Positions 1 through 11,600 are shown, numbered from the stretch's first letter. The stretch: DNA of 64,000 nucleotides from Rhynchopus sp. YZ270_cl-10 (GCA_964035575.1 OZ037833.1:434001-498000); one strand, 5' to 3'. A program made the numbers and translations. Notes: generated by a model not told the origin, from the sequence alone.

Positions 1-29
1 TTACTTCGGGGAGGGGACCGAAGGGGTCT

Positions 30-761
30 TTATGTGTCGCTCTTGACAAAACAATTCTGATACACAACACTACAAAGTGTGTCGAGGGGAGGGAAAACAG
101 GTGACCCTAGATTTAAGGGGCAGGACGGGGTGGGTGAGCCAGATGACACACCGCGAACAGTGGGGGTAGAACAACAGTCCAGTCTGATGGCTGCTTGCAC
201 CACTTCTTCTTGACGGAGCGCCTCCTGCAACTCTTCTAGGGGGCGAGAACCAAAAATTCTGCACAACGACTTCAGCGACTCGCAAGGTTTATCTGTCCCG
301 CTTAGCTCGCTCGCCAAGAAGCCGACAAGAGTTCTGAGGCGAGGTGTCACGTGGCTGTAGATGTCGGCCCCTGAGGAGGCCCGGGTATCACCAGGAGTGG
401 GGCATCGTTTCGCGGCTGGGGGTTGTGGACTATCCCTTTTCCCGGCCACGATGTGTTCCAACTTAGATTCGAGTTCATCCAAGTCTGTGGCGGTCACCTT
501 GTGGAAAGTGGACTCCACGCGTTCCAAAAACCCCTTGAGCCGGTACATCTCTTCTTCGTCGGAGGAGGCTGCTTCGTTCGCTTTCCTCACTTCCACCAGG
601 ATCGCCCCCAGCGTCGAGCCGTTCTGCGCCTTGCCGATTTTGGCCTGGAACGCCACCCACCGACCCGCACGGGACGCGTTCATCTTGCCGGAGAAGATGT
701 TGCCGATTAGATCGACAATCTGGTACGCCACAGTGTTCCACGTACATTTTTCAACGTACAT
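30..761 (-). CDS. Hypothetical protein, 243 aa
   Basis: An open frame with balanced base composition next to very AT-rich DNA, which supports it as coding. I do not recognise the family. The N-terminal half (about residues 1-110) is charged and looks helical, with an acidic DEEE stretch near residue 70. The middle is Pro/Ser/Thr-rich and probably disordered. A second helical part (about residues 140-195) follows. There is no signal peptide or membrane segment. The start is the ATG at the edge of the AT-rich upstream block. An upstream exon cannot be excluded, because other genes here have introns with GTATG donors. The strand matches every other gene in the window. The tail after about residue 195 is Pro/Ser/Cys-rich and may be read-through past an unseen splice site. 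Confidence 0.5.
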   Translation of the reverse strand: MYVEKCTWNTVAYQIVDLIGNIFSGKMNASRAGRWVAFQAKIGKAQNGSTLGAILVEVRKANEAASSDEEEMYRLKGFLERVESTFHKVTATDLDELESKLEHIVAGKRDSPQPPAAKRCPTPGDTRASSGADIYSHVTPRLRTLVGFLASELSGTDKPCESLKSLCRIFGSRPLEELQEALRQEEVVQAAIRLDCCSTPTVRGVSSGSPTPSCPLNLGSPVFPPLDTLCSVVYQNCFVKSDT

Positions 762-960
762 TTTTCAATATTTTCAAAATATTGAAAATATTGATCAATA
801 TTTTCAATATATTGATCAATATTTTACTATTTTCCCACTGAAAAATACCATACAAAATAAATCAATATTTATCAATATTTTTAATATTTTTGTTTTTTTT
901 ACACGTACTTTTTGAAAATATTAAAATATTGAACTTTTTTCAAAAAACTATTATTAAATA
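762..960. repeat. AT-rich overlapping palindromes (AATATT / TTGATCAA)
   Basis: The block just upstream of the first gene is built of overlapping inverted repeats of AATATT, ATTTTCAA/TTGAAAAT and TTGATCAA. Such DNA could extrude hairpins. It lies where a 5' flank or promoter would be, but I see no defined regulatory motif. Confidence 0.5.
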
Positions 961-1265
961 TATTTGCGAAGCCGTGTCCCAAGGAATTTTTTTTTTGATT
1001 GGGTTTCACCCAGGGTCACGTGGATCATGTGGACCACGTGGGATTTTTAAAGAATAGCCTTTTCCCAGCTATTTACTTTGTACTGTACGATTTGCGGATT
1101 TCCAACTATTCACCCTTTTCATCCACAAATAGCCGGTGTGCCCCTCCTTAATAGGTATTGCTATGTTACGCGAAAGATGTGGGGGAAAAACATCAGAAAA
1201 GAAATTGTGCATCGTGGTGCAACACACATCTAAATAAAAATGTGTTCATTTCTTTTTTTTCTTTT

Positions 1266-1352
1266 GATAAATTGCTTGGAGCAGTGTAGTTTTGCCTCTG
1301 GTTGTGTTTCCACAGTTTTTGTGCAAAATCTCCACTTTTTCCCTTTCTTTTG
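1266..1352 (-). repeat. Retroposed tail, family 2 (GTGGAG...CCAA)
   Basis: On the minus strand the segment runs GTGGAG, a variable middle, GGCAAAACTACACTGCTCCAA, then an A-rich run. The same order recurs at 3693, 4141, 4990, 8180, 8910, 33290, 36628 and 37192. The A-rich end and dispersed placement suggest retroposition. Confidence 0.5.
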
Positions 1353-1639
1353 TTACTGTTGATATTGGGTTTTCTTTTGGGTTGATGCGGCTTTGTCATT
1401 TTTATTTTTTATTTTGCTTTTTTCGCAACACAAAAAACAAAAATCAAAAAGGAACACAAAAAGGGAAATCTTGAAAGGTGGACCAAGCCTCGTGCTTAGT
1501 AATCACTTCACAAAACGATTTAAAAAAAAAACCCCCCAGCAAAATCCCTTGAAAAATCTTTTCGAAGGCCCAGTTTGTTTGTTGTTGAACCACATCACAA
1601 AAAAAAAAGGGGGGAAAAAGCGTTTTGAAATCTTCACAC

Positions 1640-2050
1640 GGTTCGGAAAAGTACTTTTTTAAAAAGTGATATTTTTTGGTCAAAAAAAGTACTTTTTCAC
1701 TTTTCGAAAAAAAAAGTACTTTTTTTTTTTTCGTCAAAATTGTACAGGAAAAAAAAAAGTACTTTTTATTTTTCCGTCAAAAATTGTACGGAGAGAAAAA
1801 ATAAAAAGTACTTTTTTTTTTTCTGTACAAAAAATTTAGAACACTGGAAAAAAAAAAGTACTTTTTATTTTTTCTCTCCGTACAATTTTTGACGGGAAAA
1901 AAAAAAGTACTTTTTTTTTTTTTCCTCCGTACAATTTTTGCACCACGGCGTACGAAAGCGCTTGAAGCGTTTTTTTTTTTTTCGGGGGGAAAAAAAAGCA
2001 CTTTTCGCTTGATGAAAAAAAAAAAAGCGCTTTTTTTTTTTTGTGTGGGG
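1640..2050. repeat. Array of AAAAGTACTTTT palindromes
   Basis: About ten copies of a self-complementary A(n)GTACT(n) motif, spaced 25-60 bases apart, with intervening TTTTTCCGTCAAAAATTG and related inverted segments. The later copies change the core to AAGCGCTT. No open frame here is credible. Confidence 0.65.
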
Positions 2051-2666
2051 TTTTTGGTAAGGCGTACCTGTTCTCATGATTTTTTGATATTTTGGTTGTT
2101 TTTTTGTGTTGGGGTCAGCCCCGCCGCCAGGATTTTTGAGGTTTGAAAAACTTCTGTTGGATGGTCCCAAAAAAACCCCCCTGCAATCGTAGCCTCCGGC
2201 AGAGAGAAGAATGTTCCCCAAGCACAGTCAGAGTTCCTCCGAATCAACGACATTCGCTCCTTCTCACTTCCCACCGGGCTGTTGTGCAGGAGGCATGTAC
2301 ATTGTACTCTTCCGTGGCCGGTGCAGGTGGCCGTCCACAAGCTGCAGTGGATGTCAGCCTTCTTATCAGCAAACAGCGGTCATGGCACCCAAAGGTTCCT
2401 GGCGAAGCCACGGTACGCAACATTTCTAAAAAATGTTGCCATAAAATGGCACTGCGTTTGTAATTTTTGTCAGAAAAATGCCCACAGCGGGAAATCGGCG
2501 ACTCGATAAATTTGGTTTGGGTCACTTGTAGTGTGGACTTAAACCCCCTTAACAAACCCCTTCAGGAAAAAAAAGCGCTTTTTCCTAAAAATTCAAGCGC
2601 TTTTTTTTTGAAAATTTCTCAAAAAACTCCTCGAAGCGCTTTCGTACGCCGTGTTGCACAGAAAAA
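1934..2666. repeat. Inverted repeat pair bounding about 0.73 kb
   Basis: The left arm near 1938-1965 contains CGGCGTACGAAAGCGCTT. The right arm near 2628-2656 carries its reverse complement, flanked by the same TTTTGCA / TGCAAAA context. The enclosed DNA includes the normal-composition island at 2170-2520. This could be a small non-autonomous element with terminal inverted repeats, but I see no target-site duplication and no transposase. Confidence 0.4.
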
Positions 2667-3054
2667 AAAAAAGTACTTTTTTTTCTTCAAGTACTTTTTT
2701 TTTTTGGAAAAGTACTTTACTTTTGGGCAAAGTACTTTTCCGATCCGTGTCTTCAAATAAAATAGTAAATGCAGATGAACTTCAAGCCGATTAAAATTTC
2801 CTTTTTTTTTACGCCCACACAGTTTTGCTTTGGTCAAAAATTCGAATAATAAAATAAAAAATGCACACACGGAGAGAGGGAGGACGAGAGACCCCTTTGC
2901 TAAAAAGGGACTGACTACAGTGTTCATTTTCAAGTTGATGAACTTTTTTTTTTTTTTTGTTTTTTTTTTTTTTTTTTGTATAATTTGCAGGCTCTCCGCT
3001 AGGATTTCCGATTTTGAAAATATTCTGTTGATGGTCCACGTTGGTGGGGTACAT

Positions 3055-3082
3055 GCTTGCGCCGCAGGCGCACGGTACGCAA
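3055..3082. repeat. GC palindrome, inverted partner at 5330-5356
   Basis: The motif GCTTGCGCCGCAGGCGCACG followed by GTACGC occurs here and in inverted orientation at about 5330-5356. The core GCGCCTGCGGCGC is near-palindromic and recurs in shorter form near 5425, 52525, 52615 and 56250. Confidence 0.5.
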
Positions 3083-3689
3083 CTTTTTTTTTTACCAACG
3101 CCCGATTTTGACTTTTTTGGGACGTTTGAGCACTCACCTCTCCATATCTTCTTCTCCTGAGCTTTTTTGACAGGTAGAACGGGTCTGAACCACTTAGCAG
3201 AACTTTTTTTTTTTTTCTTTTTTTCCCCATTTTCAAAAAGTTCTGTTGACAATCAACAGAACTTTAGTACCTAGCGGAGTGCCTGATATTTTGTTATGTC
3301 GACGATAGTTAAAATACCCATCGGTGGGCAATTTTTCTCCCCATTTTCTTGTGAAAAGCATCCCCGAGGATGCTCCACAAATCCCCACTTTTTTTTCAAA
3401 AAAAACAAAAAACAAAGAACGAACGAACGGGGTCTGTGGGGGAAGGGGTAAAATTGTGAAAAAGATAAAATATGTTGTGCAAAAGGGGACGGGGCACGGC
3501 AGACAGGCACCAACAAGAAGGGGAAGGGAGGGGAGACAATAGAGATATTGGAACAATAAAATATGAAAGTATACCCCTCAACAAGGCAAAAAAAAAGGGG
3601 GGGTTATTTCCCCCTATATCACTCCTCTTCTTTTGGTGATAATTTGTTTTTGGTTTTAGCGGCTGGCATTCAGACAGCACCTTTTTTTT

Positions 3690-3745
3690 TTTGAAAATTT
3701 GGCAGTATTAGTGGACACCCGAGGATGAACTCCACGATATATTTT
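3690..3745 (-). repeat. Retroposed tail, family 2
   Basis: On the minus strand: GTGGAGTTCATCCTCGGGTG, then TCCACTAATAC, a CCAA box and TTTTC. It is close to the copies at 33290 and 36628. Confidence 0.55.
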
Positions 3746-4100
3746 TTTGTTTTTGCATACAATTTCCTGAATATGTGCTTGCACACTAAATTGAGTGTTG
3801 CGATTGCGGGGGGTATGCATTTATTTTTAGCGTTTTGCTTTTGTTCGAGTTGAATCGAACACTGGGAGAAAAGGGGCAGTAGGGGGGGAAGGGGGGGGCA
3901 TTTTTCACCCGCCCTCCCTCCTCTAAATCGACTGTGTCATGCTGAGGACGGTTAACATGATAAACACATTGAGAAAAACACTGGTCACGTCATGACATAG
4001 CCATCCAATCATGGGAGGGAGAAGGAGAAAAAAAAATATTTTCTTTTTTTTTGCACACGACACATCAATTCGATGATGGGGTTCGGTACAAAAAAATGCA

Positions 4101-4130
4101 ATGTTGTTGTTGTTGTTGTTGTTGTTGTTT
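4101..4130. repeat. (GTT)n microsatellite
   Basis: About nine tandem GTT/TTG trinucleotides followed by a T run. It abuts the A-rich end of the family-2 tail at 4141, so it may be an expanded retroposon tail. Confidence 0.7.
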
Positions 4131-4137
4131 TTTTTTT

Positions 4138-4200
4138 TTGAAAAATATTGTTGGAATAGTGTAGTTGCCACATATACAAGCTCCACTGTCCCTAAAGTCA
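4138..4200 (-). repeat. Retroposed tail, family 2
   Basis: The minus strand shows GTGGAGCTTGTATATGTGGC followed by AACTACACTATTCCAACA, then T- and A-runs. It belongs to the same family as 8910-8998. Confidence 0.55.
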
Positions 4201-4987
4201 CTTTTTGAGTGCTTTTTTTTTCATTTTTACCTTGGGGGAATTGTAATGTAAGGGAGATAAAGAAAACTTAAAAAAGATGAACAGGGTGCTTCTGGCCTTG
4301 CTGTGCACATGAACACAATGCATCATTTTAGTAAGTAGCAAAAATCCCGCCTCTCAAAAAAAAATGTTTCATATACATTCTTTTCTGACGAAAAGAAGGT
4401 ACTCAAAAAAAAATTATGTTGGTATAGTCAAGAAGCAGTCGGAAGAATACAACTTCGAGCCATCTTTTTTTTTTGCAACAGATTTTGAAAAAAATTTCCA
4501 TTTTTTCACCCTCTCGAATTTGTATCTCAACCTCTACAGCAAAATAAGAAAAGAAAATAAGGGAGTTAAAGAATTTTGAACCAACCCTAGTCACAAATCT
4601 TCAACGCGGAAATGGTGGGAAGGGTGCAGGAAAATGAAAAAGAAAAAAAAATAATAATACTCGAACCATAACGGGGTTGGTGAAGTAGGGGGAGGGGAGT
4701 GAGGGAGTTTTTCCTAATTCAGCCCTTTTGAGGGGAAAGAGCTGAAGGTAAATAACATAAATATGTTCCATTGGAGAGAAAAAAAAATAGGTGCACATTC
4801 TTCAAAAAAGAGTGCAGTTGATAGTGGAATGTTTCAGCAGATGCAAAGGGCCATCCAAAAAAATACAATAAAACGATGAATGTACCATGTGTACAACACA
4901 CCCACAAAAAAAAAAAAACAAATCACAGAAAGGGAAATCATTTGTGAGTCAAGGAACTGAGGGTAGGGAGACTGACAATACGTTTTT

Positions 4988-5037
4988 TTTGAAGACTTGG
5001 TATTTTGTGTCGACACCCCCAAGGATGAGCTCACACT
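4988..5037 (-). repeat. Retroposed tail, family 2 (diverged)
   Basis: The minus strand shows GAGCTCATCCTTGGGGGTGT, CGACACAAAATACCAAGT, then CTTC and a run of A, matching the family order with several substitutions. Confidence 0.45.
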
Positions 5038-5494
5038 ATTTAGGGGTGTGGAGAACAGAGGTTTTTTTACGGGGGGGTGGGGGGGGGTTTCACCCCCCCC
5101 CCACGATTTTTTTCCCGGCTTTTGGGGGGGTGAAAATAAAATTTTTTTTTGGAAAATAAAAAATAAAATCTTGATGGTGTTCTCTTACTCTCCCCCCGAT
5201 ACCTTTCTCGCGCCAAGAACCATCCAAGGGAGTTAGAGGGTGGGCGTGTTTTCCTAGAATTTGACGGACGGAGCTCGTAGAACCCAACGAGGAATGAGAA
5301 AAAAGGATAGGGCGAAATCATAAAAGTAGCGTACCGTGCGCCTGCGGCGCAAGCTTACTGTAAATTGTATGACATGGTACTGGGTACTTAACACAAAAAA
5401 GTGGACGGCATCTAAAAATTTCCGCCTGCGGCGCGGCAGCCCTTGACCCAGTTTCCCCCTTTTCTTGTTCAGTCGGCAGGATCACTTGGCCCTT

Positions 5495-5582
5495 ACACTG
5501 ATGTTGACCAAAAGCCAAGAACTTGTCCATTTCGTCAAATTGACCCCACCACAGCGCGGACGGATTCCAAAAATCCCCCACG
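5495..5582 (-). repeat. Dispersed repeat R1, copy A
   Basis: Read on the minus strand, this segment contains GGAATCCGTCCGCGCTGTGG, then TGGGGTCAA, AATGGACAAGTTCTTGGC and TTTTGGTCAA. The same order of blocks occurs on the plus strand at about 57135-57215 and, more diverged, at 6465-6540. Confidence 0.6.
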
Positions 5583-5599
5583 AACCAGCTTCTCCAGGG

Positions 5600-5624
5600 G
5601 CTTCGCGCGCGAAGCGCGCGAAAA
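5600..5624. repeat. CGCGCGAAGCGCGCG palindrome
   Basis: A GC palindrome centred on GAAG within AT-rich DNA. Similar motifs lie at 13664, 52882 and 56540, the last two inside repeat R2. Confidence 0.5.
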
Positions 5625-5837
5625 ATTTTGCAACCCGAAAAACACCTCACCCCCCCTAAGGTCAAAAAAACCGGTCCCAAAAAAAACCTCTGGTGGAGAA
5701 ACGGAAAAAAAAAACTCTTTCTTCTGTTTTCTGGTTCGATGTTGTGCGTATTTTTTTTTTCTGTAGCCTGCACGAAAAAAAAAAGGCGGATTTCCATTTA
5801 GTTCGCTCCCCCTCCCCCACTCTACCCTGCAACCCTA

Positions 5838-5985
5838 TACAATGGGGGTCCAGCCTCGGAGCTGGACCAAAAGCTGGAGGCACCAACTAGCGGGTGCGGC
5901 ACCCCCCGAAAAGCGGGTGTGGCCACATACGCTAGGTTGAGGCTCCCGTTTGACTCCAGCTCAGAGGCTGGACCTCCACCCAATG
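5838..5985. repeat. GGTCCAGC / GCTGGACC hairpin pair
   Basis: GGTCCAGC, a six-base loop and GCTGGACC form a perfect 8-bp hairpin near 5848-5869. A related arm pair (CTCCAGC / GCTGGAC) lies about 100 bases further on, with CGGGTG/CACCC arms between. This looks like a structured small element of unknown type. Confidence 0.4.
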
Positions 5986-6239
5986 CGCTACTTCGTTAAC
6001 GAAAACCCTCTTTTTTATCCTGACCCACCCACTCAGCTGCGCTCTCAGGAAAAACTCAGCTTCTTATTTTAAAATTTCTGGAGTCGACGGACTTCAAAAA
6101 AAGCGGGGAAGAAAAAAGAAACAATCAAAGATTCTTGAACATTTTTTTTTTTCCTTGATGGGAACTGTTGATAGTACGATGATACCCATTTTTCCGCGAG
6201 AATAAGATTAAAAAAAAGACAGAGGGGTCACCACTCTTC

Positions 6240-6660
6240 ATGGATGTAGAAAGTACGTGACGAAAAAAAAGTACTTTTTTTCCAAAAATCGGGTTACGTG
6301 ATACTTCACGTACGTGACGTTTTTTGAAAAAAAAGTTTACGTGATTTACGTGATTTCGAAAAAAAAACAAAAAAAAGTACTTTTTTTTTCACGTGAAAAT
6401 CAACGTACGTGAAAATATTGGAGCGTTTTCGGCCATAAAAATGCCCGAAAACACCCGCATTTGCATTTCCGGAATCCGCCCATTCTGTGGTGGGGGATAT
6501 ACAGAAAAATGGACAAAATTTTAGTGACTAAAATTTTCACGAAATATGAACCCACACCCAAATGGGTAAAAAAGTACTTTTTTTTTTCATTTTTCGTCAC
6601 GTACTTTTTTACTTTTTTTTTTTTAAAAAAAGTACGTGAAGTACTTTCTACATCCATGAC
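6240..6660. repeat. GTAC / ACGTGA palindrome-rich block
   Basis: Repeated GTACTTTTTT, TTTACGTGA and ACGTACGTGA segments in both orientations, bounded by inverted copies of TCATGGATGTAGAAAGTAC (6238-6256) and GTACTTTCTACATCCATGA (6641-6659). These form arms of about 19 bp that enclose the whole block. Confidence 0.6.
6461..6545 (+). repeat. Dispersed repeat R1, copy B (diverged)
   Basis: GGAATCCGCCCATTCTGTGG, TGGGGGATA and AAAATGGACAAAATTTTAG follow the same order as the R1 copies at 5.5 and 57.1 kb. Confidence 0.45.
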
Positions 6661-6687
6661 TCTTGCAAAAAAAAATTTTTTTTTTTT

Positions 6688-6740
6688 TTAAAGTTGAAAG
6701 TGCAAACCTCATCGGTCGACGCAGACACCAAAATAATTGG
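6688..6740 (-). repeat. LINE-type 3' tail, family 1b
   Basis: The minus strand runs GGTGTCTGCGTCGACC, GATGAGGTTTGCAC, TTTCAACTT, then A/T runs. The same order is seen just downstream of the full-length LINE (14745-14794) and at 37582-37620. Confidence 0.5.
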
Positions 6741-6867
6741 ATTTTTTTTTGTAAACACTGCTCAAGTACTTTACGAGGTCGCCACTGAGGGGGAAAAAAC
6801 CTGGCGTCCTAACAAAACCCCCTTAACTTAAACCCTGGCTTAACTCTATGAGGGGAGAAAAAAAAAA

Positions 6868-6908
6868 TGTAATCAAGATGCGCTTAGGGCTTCGTCACCT
6901 TAAAAATC
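6868..6908 (-). repeat. LINE-type 3' tail, family 1
   Basis: A diverged copy of the stem-loop tail: AAGGTGACGAAGCCC, GCGCATCTT on the minus strand. Confidence 0.35.
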
Positions 6909-7621
6909 AAAATTATTACGCATCCACTTGCCGTTTGAATAAAGAAAACAAAGACGAAAAAGGGGGTTTGGGGGGAAGAGTTTAATTCTTGAACGCATCC
7001 CCACACTCAGGTACACCTTTTTTTTTTATCACCAAACGCTGCTCACAATGTTGAACGAAAGAATTTTGACAATTTTCCTGATGAAGATGTAGTGTGTGTG
7101 AGTGAGATGGGGAGCACGGGAGGGAAAAAGACGACTCGTGGATACTGAAAAATTTCCTTAGAAATGCATACATGTCTTATAAAAAATAAATCCTTTTCTT
7201 GGGAGAGGGGAAAAGTGTCAAGTGTCGTTCCCTCAACCACCCCCCTTCCTGCAGTTGTTTGCTGCGTTGGCGCTTCCACACACACTATATCTCACCTGTT
7301 TGGGTGGTGGTGTTGCGGAGCACGGTTGGGGTGAGTGAACGACGTGACACTTTTCCGCTCACAAAATAGTAAAAAAAATAAAATAAAAAGTGGAAAACTC
7401 TGGGCCATTTTTGTACGCTAATATATTTTGGATTTTTGTTTTTCTCCAGTGGCTTTAGCCGTTTTTTTTTTGTGATCACGCTTTGAAGCATCAACTTTCC
7501 TTGTATATTGCATATCCCCAAAAAGAAATAGAGGTGGAGTTGGGGAGGGGGAGAAGGGTGCAAGTGCCTCAGGCGGACGTAGTCACCAGGGGGAAAAATA
7601 TAATAAAAGAAAGAAAAATAG

Positions 7622-7662
7622 TTTGTAAGATGAACCTACGCACTCAGTGCTTAGTAGCAATC
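7622..7662 (-). repeat. LINE-type 3' tail, family 1 (partial)
   Basis: The plus strand shows AAGATGAACCTACGCACT followed by AGTGCTTAG, matching the conserved AAGATGAACCTAAGC...GCTTAG order. Confidence 0.4.
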
Positions 7663-8177
7663 TTACAAAAAGATTTTCTTTAAAAATACAACAGAAAAAT
7701 AAAATAAAAAATGACAACGATTAGAGAGGGGATAGTATGTTTGTTGGGGTTTTTTTTGTTATTTTTGCTTTTGGTAGACTTACTGAAACCAACACAACAA
7801 CAAAAAAAAGAAATTTTTTCTTTTGTCGGTTGTGTGGTAGCGACAAATCAATCAAGGTTAGGATTTTTTCTTTTTTTGTTTTGGTTTTGTTTTGCTGCTT
7901 TTTTTTTTTTGCTTTTTGCTATTTTTACCAGGGTTCATGGCTATGTAACTTCAGTGACCACTTCAGTTACATAATCATAAGGGGTACTAACTTGGTTTTA
8001 GAAGAAAAAAATCCAGAAGTGGGTCGCTTTTGGTGAAAATGGGGCTGACCCACTTTTTTTTCTTCTCAAGTGTTTTCTAAGGAAGAGGGTCAACTGGCCC
8101 AATAACCAACCACAGCTAGTCTCCCCTGATTTTTGCACCTACTCGGCCTTGCACACCATTTCGTTTTGCTTTTTTTT

Positions 8178-8228
8178 TTGAAAGCTTGGTTGTATTAGTG
8201 TTAGCCACCCTAGAGTGTGCTCCACAAC
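8178..8228 (-). repeat. Retroposed tail, family 2
   Basis: Minus strand: GTGGAGCACACTCTAGGGTG, GCTAACACTAATACAACCAA, GCTTTC, then A run. This is a clear family-2 member. Confidence 0.55.
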
Positions 8229-8667
8229 ACGCTTTTTGATTTTTTGATTTTGAAAAGTTGAGGTATGAAAACCAGAATAGCCGGTCGTTTGGGCTTCAAC
8301 GGGGCACCGTACGTTGCATATGAGTTACCAACCGAGAAGGGGAAGGGAGGACAGGGGGACACGAGAGAAAAAATGAAACACGTAAAAAACATAAGAAGGA
8401 ATACAAAGCCCTCTCGTGAACAGTGTACCCCAAAAAAAAAAAGAAAAGCTTGGTGGAAACACCACCCTAAAGGGGAAAAAAACAACCCTTTTTATTTCAA
8501 TACCACTAACGCGACAACGGTTCTTTTCCTTCGTCTTGGCAGCAATATAACTATATGACCTTCAAGCCTTTCTTTGACCACCTTTTTCACTTGAATTTGT
8601 GGTACTTTTATGAGCGTATGTTTTGGGATGTGACCTTTTCCCGATTATTTTTTATTCGGTTTTTCTT

Positions 8668-11600
8668 CTAAATGGAGTTCACCGTCGGTGCTGTGGGAGT
8701 TGTGTCTGCAAGCATGATCTGTGTTTTTGAGGTTGTTTTTTGAGGTTTCTGATATCGCTAGAAAGCATACCCTGAAGTTGTGGTTTCTCACCATCGCGAC
8801 GGCCTGTGAAACCTGTATGCGGAGTGCCTGGGGGTCGTATAGCAGGGCGAGGATGGGCTGCGGGGTGTTGGACGCGACCTGTGTGCATTGCATTTTTTTT
8901 TTTTTTTTTGATAAATTGTTGGAGTAGAGTAGTTGCCTCGGTAGTGTTGCCACAGTTTTTGTGCAAATCTCCACTGTCCAAAAAAGTTCACTCACGAAAA
9001 AGGCCTCAGATCTCATCTCGGCCTTTCTTTTCAATAACATACCTCAAGGAGCATCCCGCACACCCTCGGAGCCAGCTGTCCCCCTGTGTACGGCAGAACG
9101 CGGGAGTACAACGCGTTTCCAAGCCACGTTGTGAACTCCTGCGGTGCTGCGGAGCTGGAGTAGACGACACCGGTGCCGGCACACTGCACGGAGGAGGCTG
9201 AGGGGCAGGTCCACTCTGGCTTGGGTGCGGCCATGGCGTAGACGGGCGGGGTTGCGACGGCAGCGACGGGTGTACCCGCATTTGGCACAACCTGCTGCGC
9301 ACCTTGCACACCACCCTGCACCACCTGCTGCCCAACCGGGGTAATCGTTGCCACCGCAGCCACACTACTGTACCCACCGGGGACCATCATCGGTGCCTGC
9401 CCTTGCCCCACCTGCACCACCCCTTGCACCCCCTGTACCTGCCCCTGGTACGTCTCTGGAAGAGAATTCAACGACAAATTCCCTGAATCTATGGAACACC
9501 TTCTTGGTCTTGCTGCATGCGGCGAGGGTGACGGGGATGGGGATGAATACCCCACGCTTGACCCTGCAGAGGATGGAGCGGAGTCTGTTTCGGGGGAGGT
9601 CCGCCCGGACGGTGCGTGGCTGACATGCAGTGCGGTGAGTTGCTGCTTGCCGTACGGCGCGCCGAATGGGGTAGAGTACTTAACAGTCACCTCCGCCACC
9701 TTGCTGGACACAGAGTATCCGATGACCTCCCCAACCACCCCGTTGAGGTGCGGGCGGTCGGACAGACCCTTCGCTGCAACGGCTGCACCAAGCGGGAGGA
9801 AGTCCTGCAAACTCAACAACTGCAACTCCTTCACCCCCACAGCAACCACACCAAGCTCTGCACCGAAATCCACCTCCGCCAGCACCCCACTGACCGCAGG
9901 CTTTCCTGGCGCGGCATATGACCCACCACGCACCTTAGTAATGACACCTCTTGCCCCTTTCGGAAGCTGTGCCTTTCTCTTCTTCTTTGTGATAGCAGAG
10001 TATTCGACGCACACACCGGCAACATGCTGTGTCGGGACTGCCTTTGCGAGAGATGCTGGGGGGACGGGATGCTGTAGAGGCGCGGGGGGGTCGCGCTGAA
10101 TGCGGTCGAAGAGAGAGCTGCCTGGGGTTTTGAGGGGTTTTTCTTCATATTTTTTTTGACTGTGCACCGGCTGCGGCTGCTGCGGCTGCGGAGGTTGCTG
10201 AGGAGGCTGAGGTGTCTGGGGCGGAAGGGAAGCGACAGAAACGGGAGGAGCCGGAGCCGGAGGAGAAGGAGGAGGAGGAGCGGATGCACTGATTCTCGCA
10301 AGCGCTGCCTGTTTGTCGGCAGCCTCCTGCGCCACTTTAGCCCTCTTCTCCTTTTCTTTGTCCTTCTCATCATAAAAGTAGTCCGAAGCCGCATTGTTGA
10401 AGACCCCAAAGAGGGCCTCGCGTTGTTCTGACAGACACGGCTGTACCGGCTGCTCCGGCTGCAGCCGCGGCTTTGCCTCTGCGCTTTCCTTTTCCTTTTT
10501 GATTTGCTCTGCTGTCAATGGAGGGTTGCTCACAATACTTTCATCCCTTCTTGTCGAGCTTTGGTAACAGTGTGCTGAGGTTACCCCGGGGATGTTGGGA
10601 ATCATTGATGGGAAGTAGCCTGACGGGTAGGGATACTGCATAGGCATGCTTGGAGGAGGAGGAGGAGGAGGAGGGCAGTACGCCAAGGGCGCGGGTGCAT
10701 GCGAGAGAGGTTGTGGAAGCGGTTGTGGAAGCGGGATCGAGATGGAGGTGTCGTAGGCGGAGTCGGTTTCACGGAGAAGTTCGAAGAGAAGCTCGGGAAC
10801 CCCGCTTGCATCATGCGCGCGGGAGTTGCGGGCACGAATCGCATTTAATATGTCAAATGCTCGGTGTGCCTGCGAAATGGTTGCCTGCCACTGCGTCGCT
10901 TGCGTCGCCCTCGACACATTGTTTGTGACATCTGCAGGGTCCTCTACCAAAAGAACCTCTCCCTCCTCTTCTTCCCCACGCTGCAAAAAGCAGCCCTGAA
11001 GCACAGAGCATTTCACCTCTGCGAGCGTCCCGTCGGATCCATAATGAGTTACGAAGCCAAAAAATGAAATCAAAATGTCCAGATCCGAAGGATGAACCTG
11101 CTCCGTCGGGGGAACAAAAACCTCCCGTTGACCATACGGTGGGAGAGTCCCACTCATCTGGCAATGGGTGATGTAGAGGAGCGACCAAGACACACTGTTT
11201 GGGAAGCCCTCGAAGGCCTTGGTGATATGCCGCGCCTTTGCCCATTGCTTGATAACGGAGAGCGGCGCTTTGACGCGGGGGTTGCGTTCGAGCAGATCCC
11301 TTACAACGGCATCACGCTTCCCACTAGAGGAGTTTCCAATACAAAGGTCCACCGGAAGACGTTTTTCTCCTTTACCATACGCAAGACGCACAATGGGAAC
11401 GGTAGCAGTGAAAACCTGCTCTTCCACGGAAAAGCCGTGCTCGCTGTGACAACCTCCAATCCCGCAGGCAATTTTGCGCAAAATGCGGACCTGCTCATCA
11501 CGCGCGATTTGCACCATATCTTCGGTATCGGAGCTGAATAGGATGGAGAGATCGAGGTCGCTCCCAGCAAGCGCGGTGCCTTGCGCAAACGATCCGCAGA

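Larger units (their letters stand above)
762..8667. other. Gene-free AT-rich repeat region, 7.9 kb
   Basis: No convincing gene. Open frames here are made of poly-Lys/Phe runs from A/T homopolymers and are open by composition only. The stretch holds AT palindromes (762-960), arrays of GTAC-centred palindromes (1640-2050, 2560-2760, 6240-6660), small retroposed stem-loop tails, GC-rich palindromes and isolated islands of normal composition (about 2170-2520 and 5400-5600) that may be gene or element fragments. The separable elements are listed individually. Confidence 0.7.

Noticed and set aside
1193-8558. Many Lys- or Phe-rich open frames
   Set aside because: They consist of A or T runs and palindromes; composition alone keeps them open, and none has a domain or a conserved counterpart.
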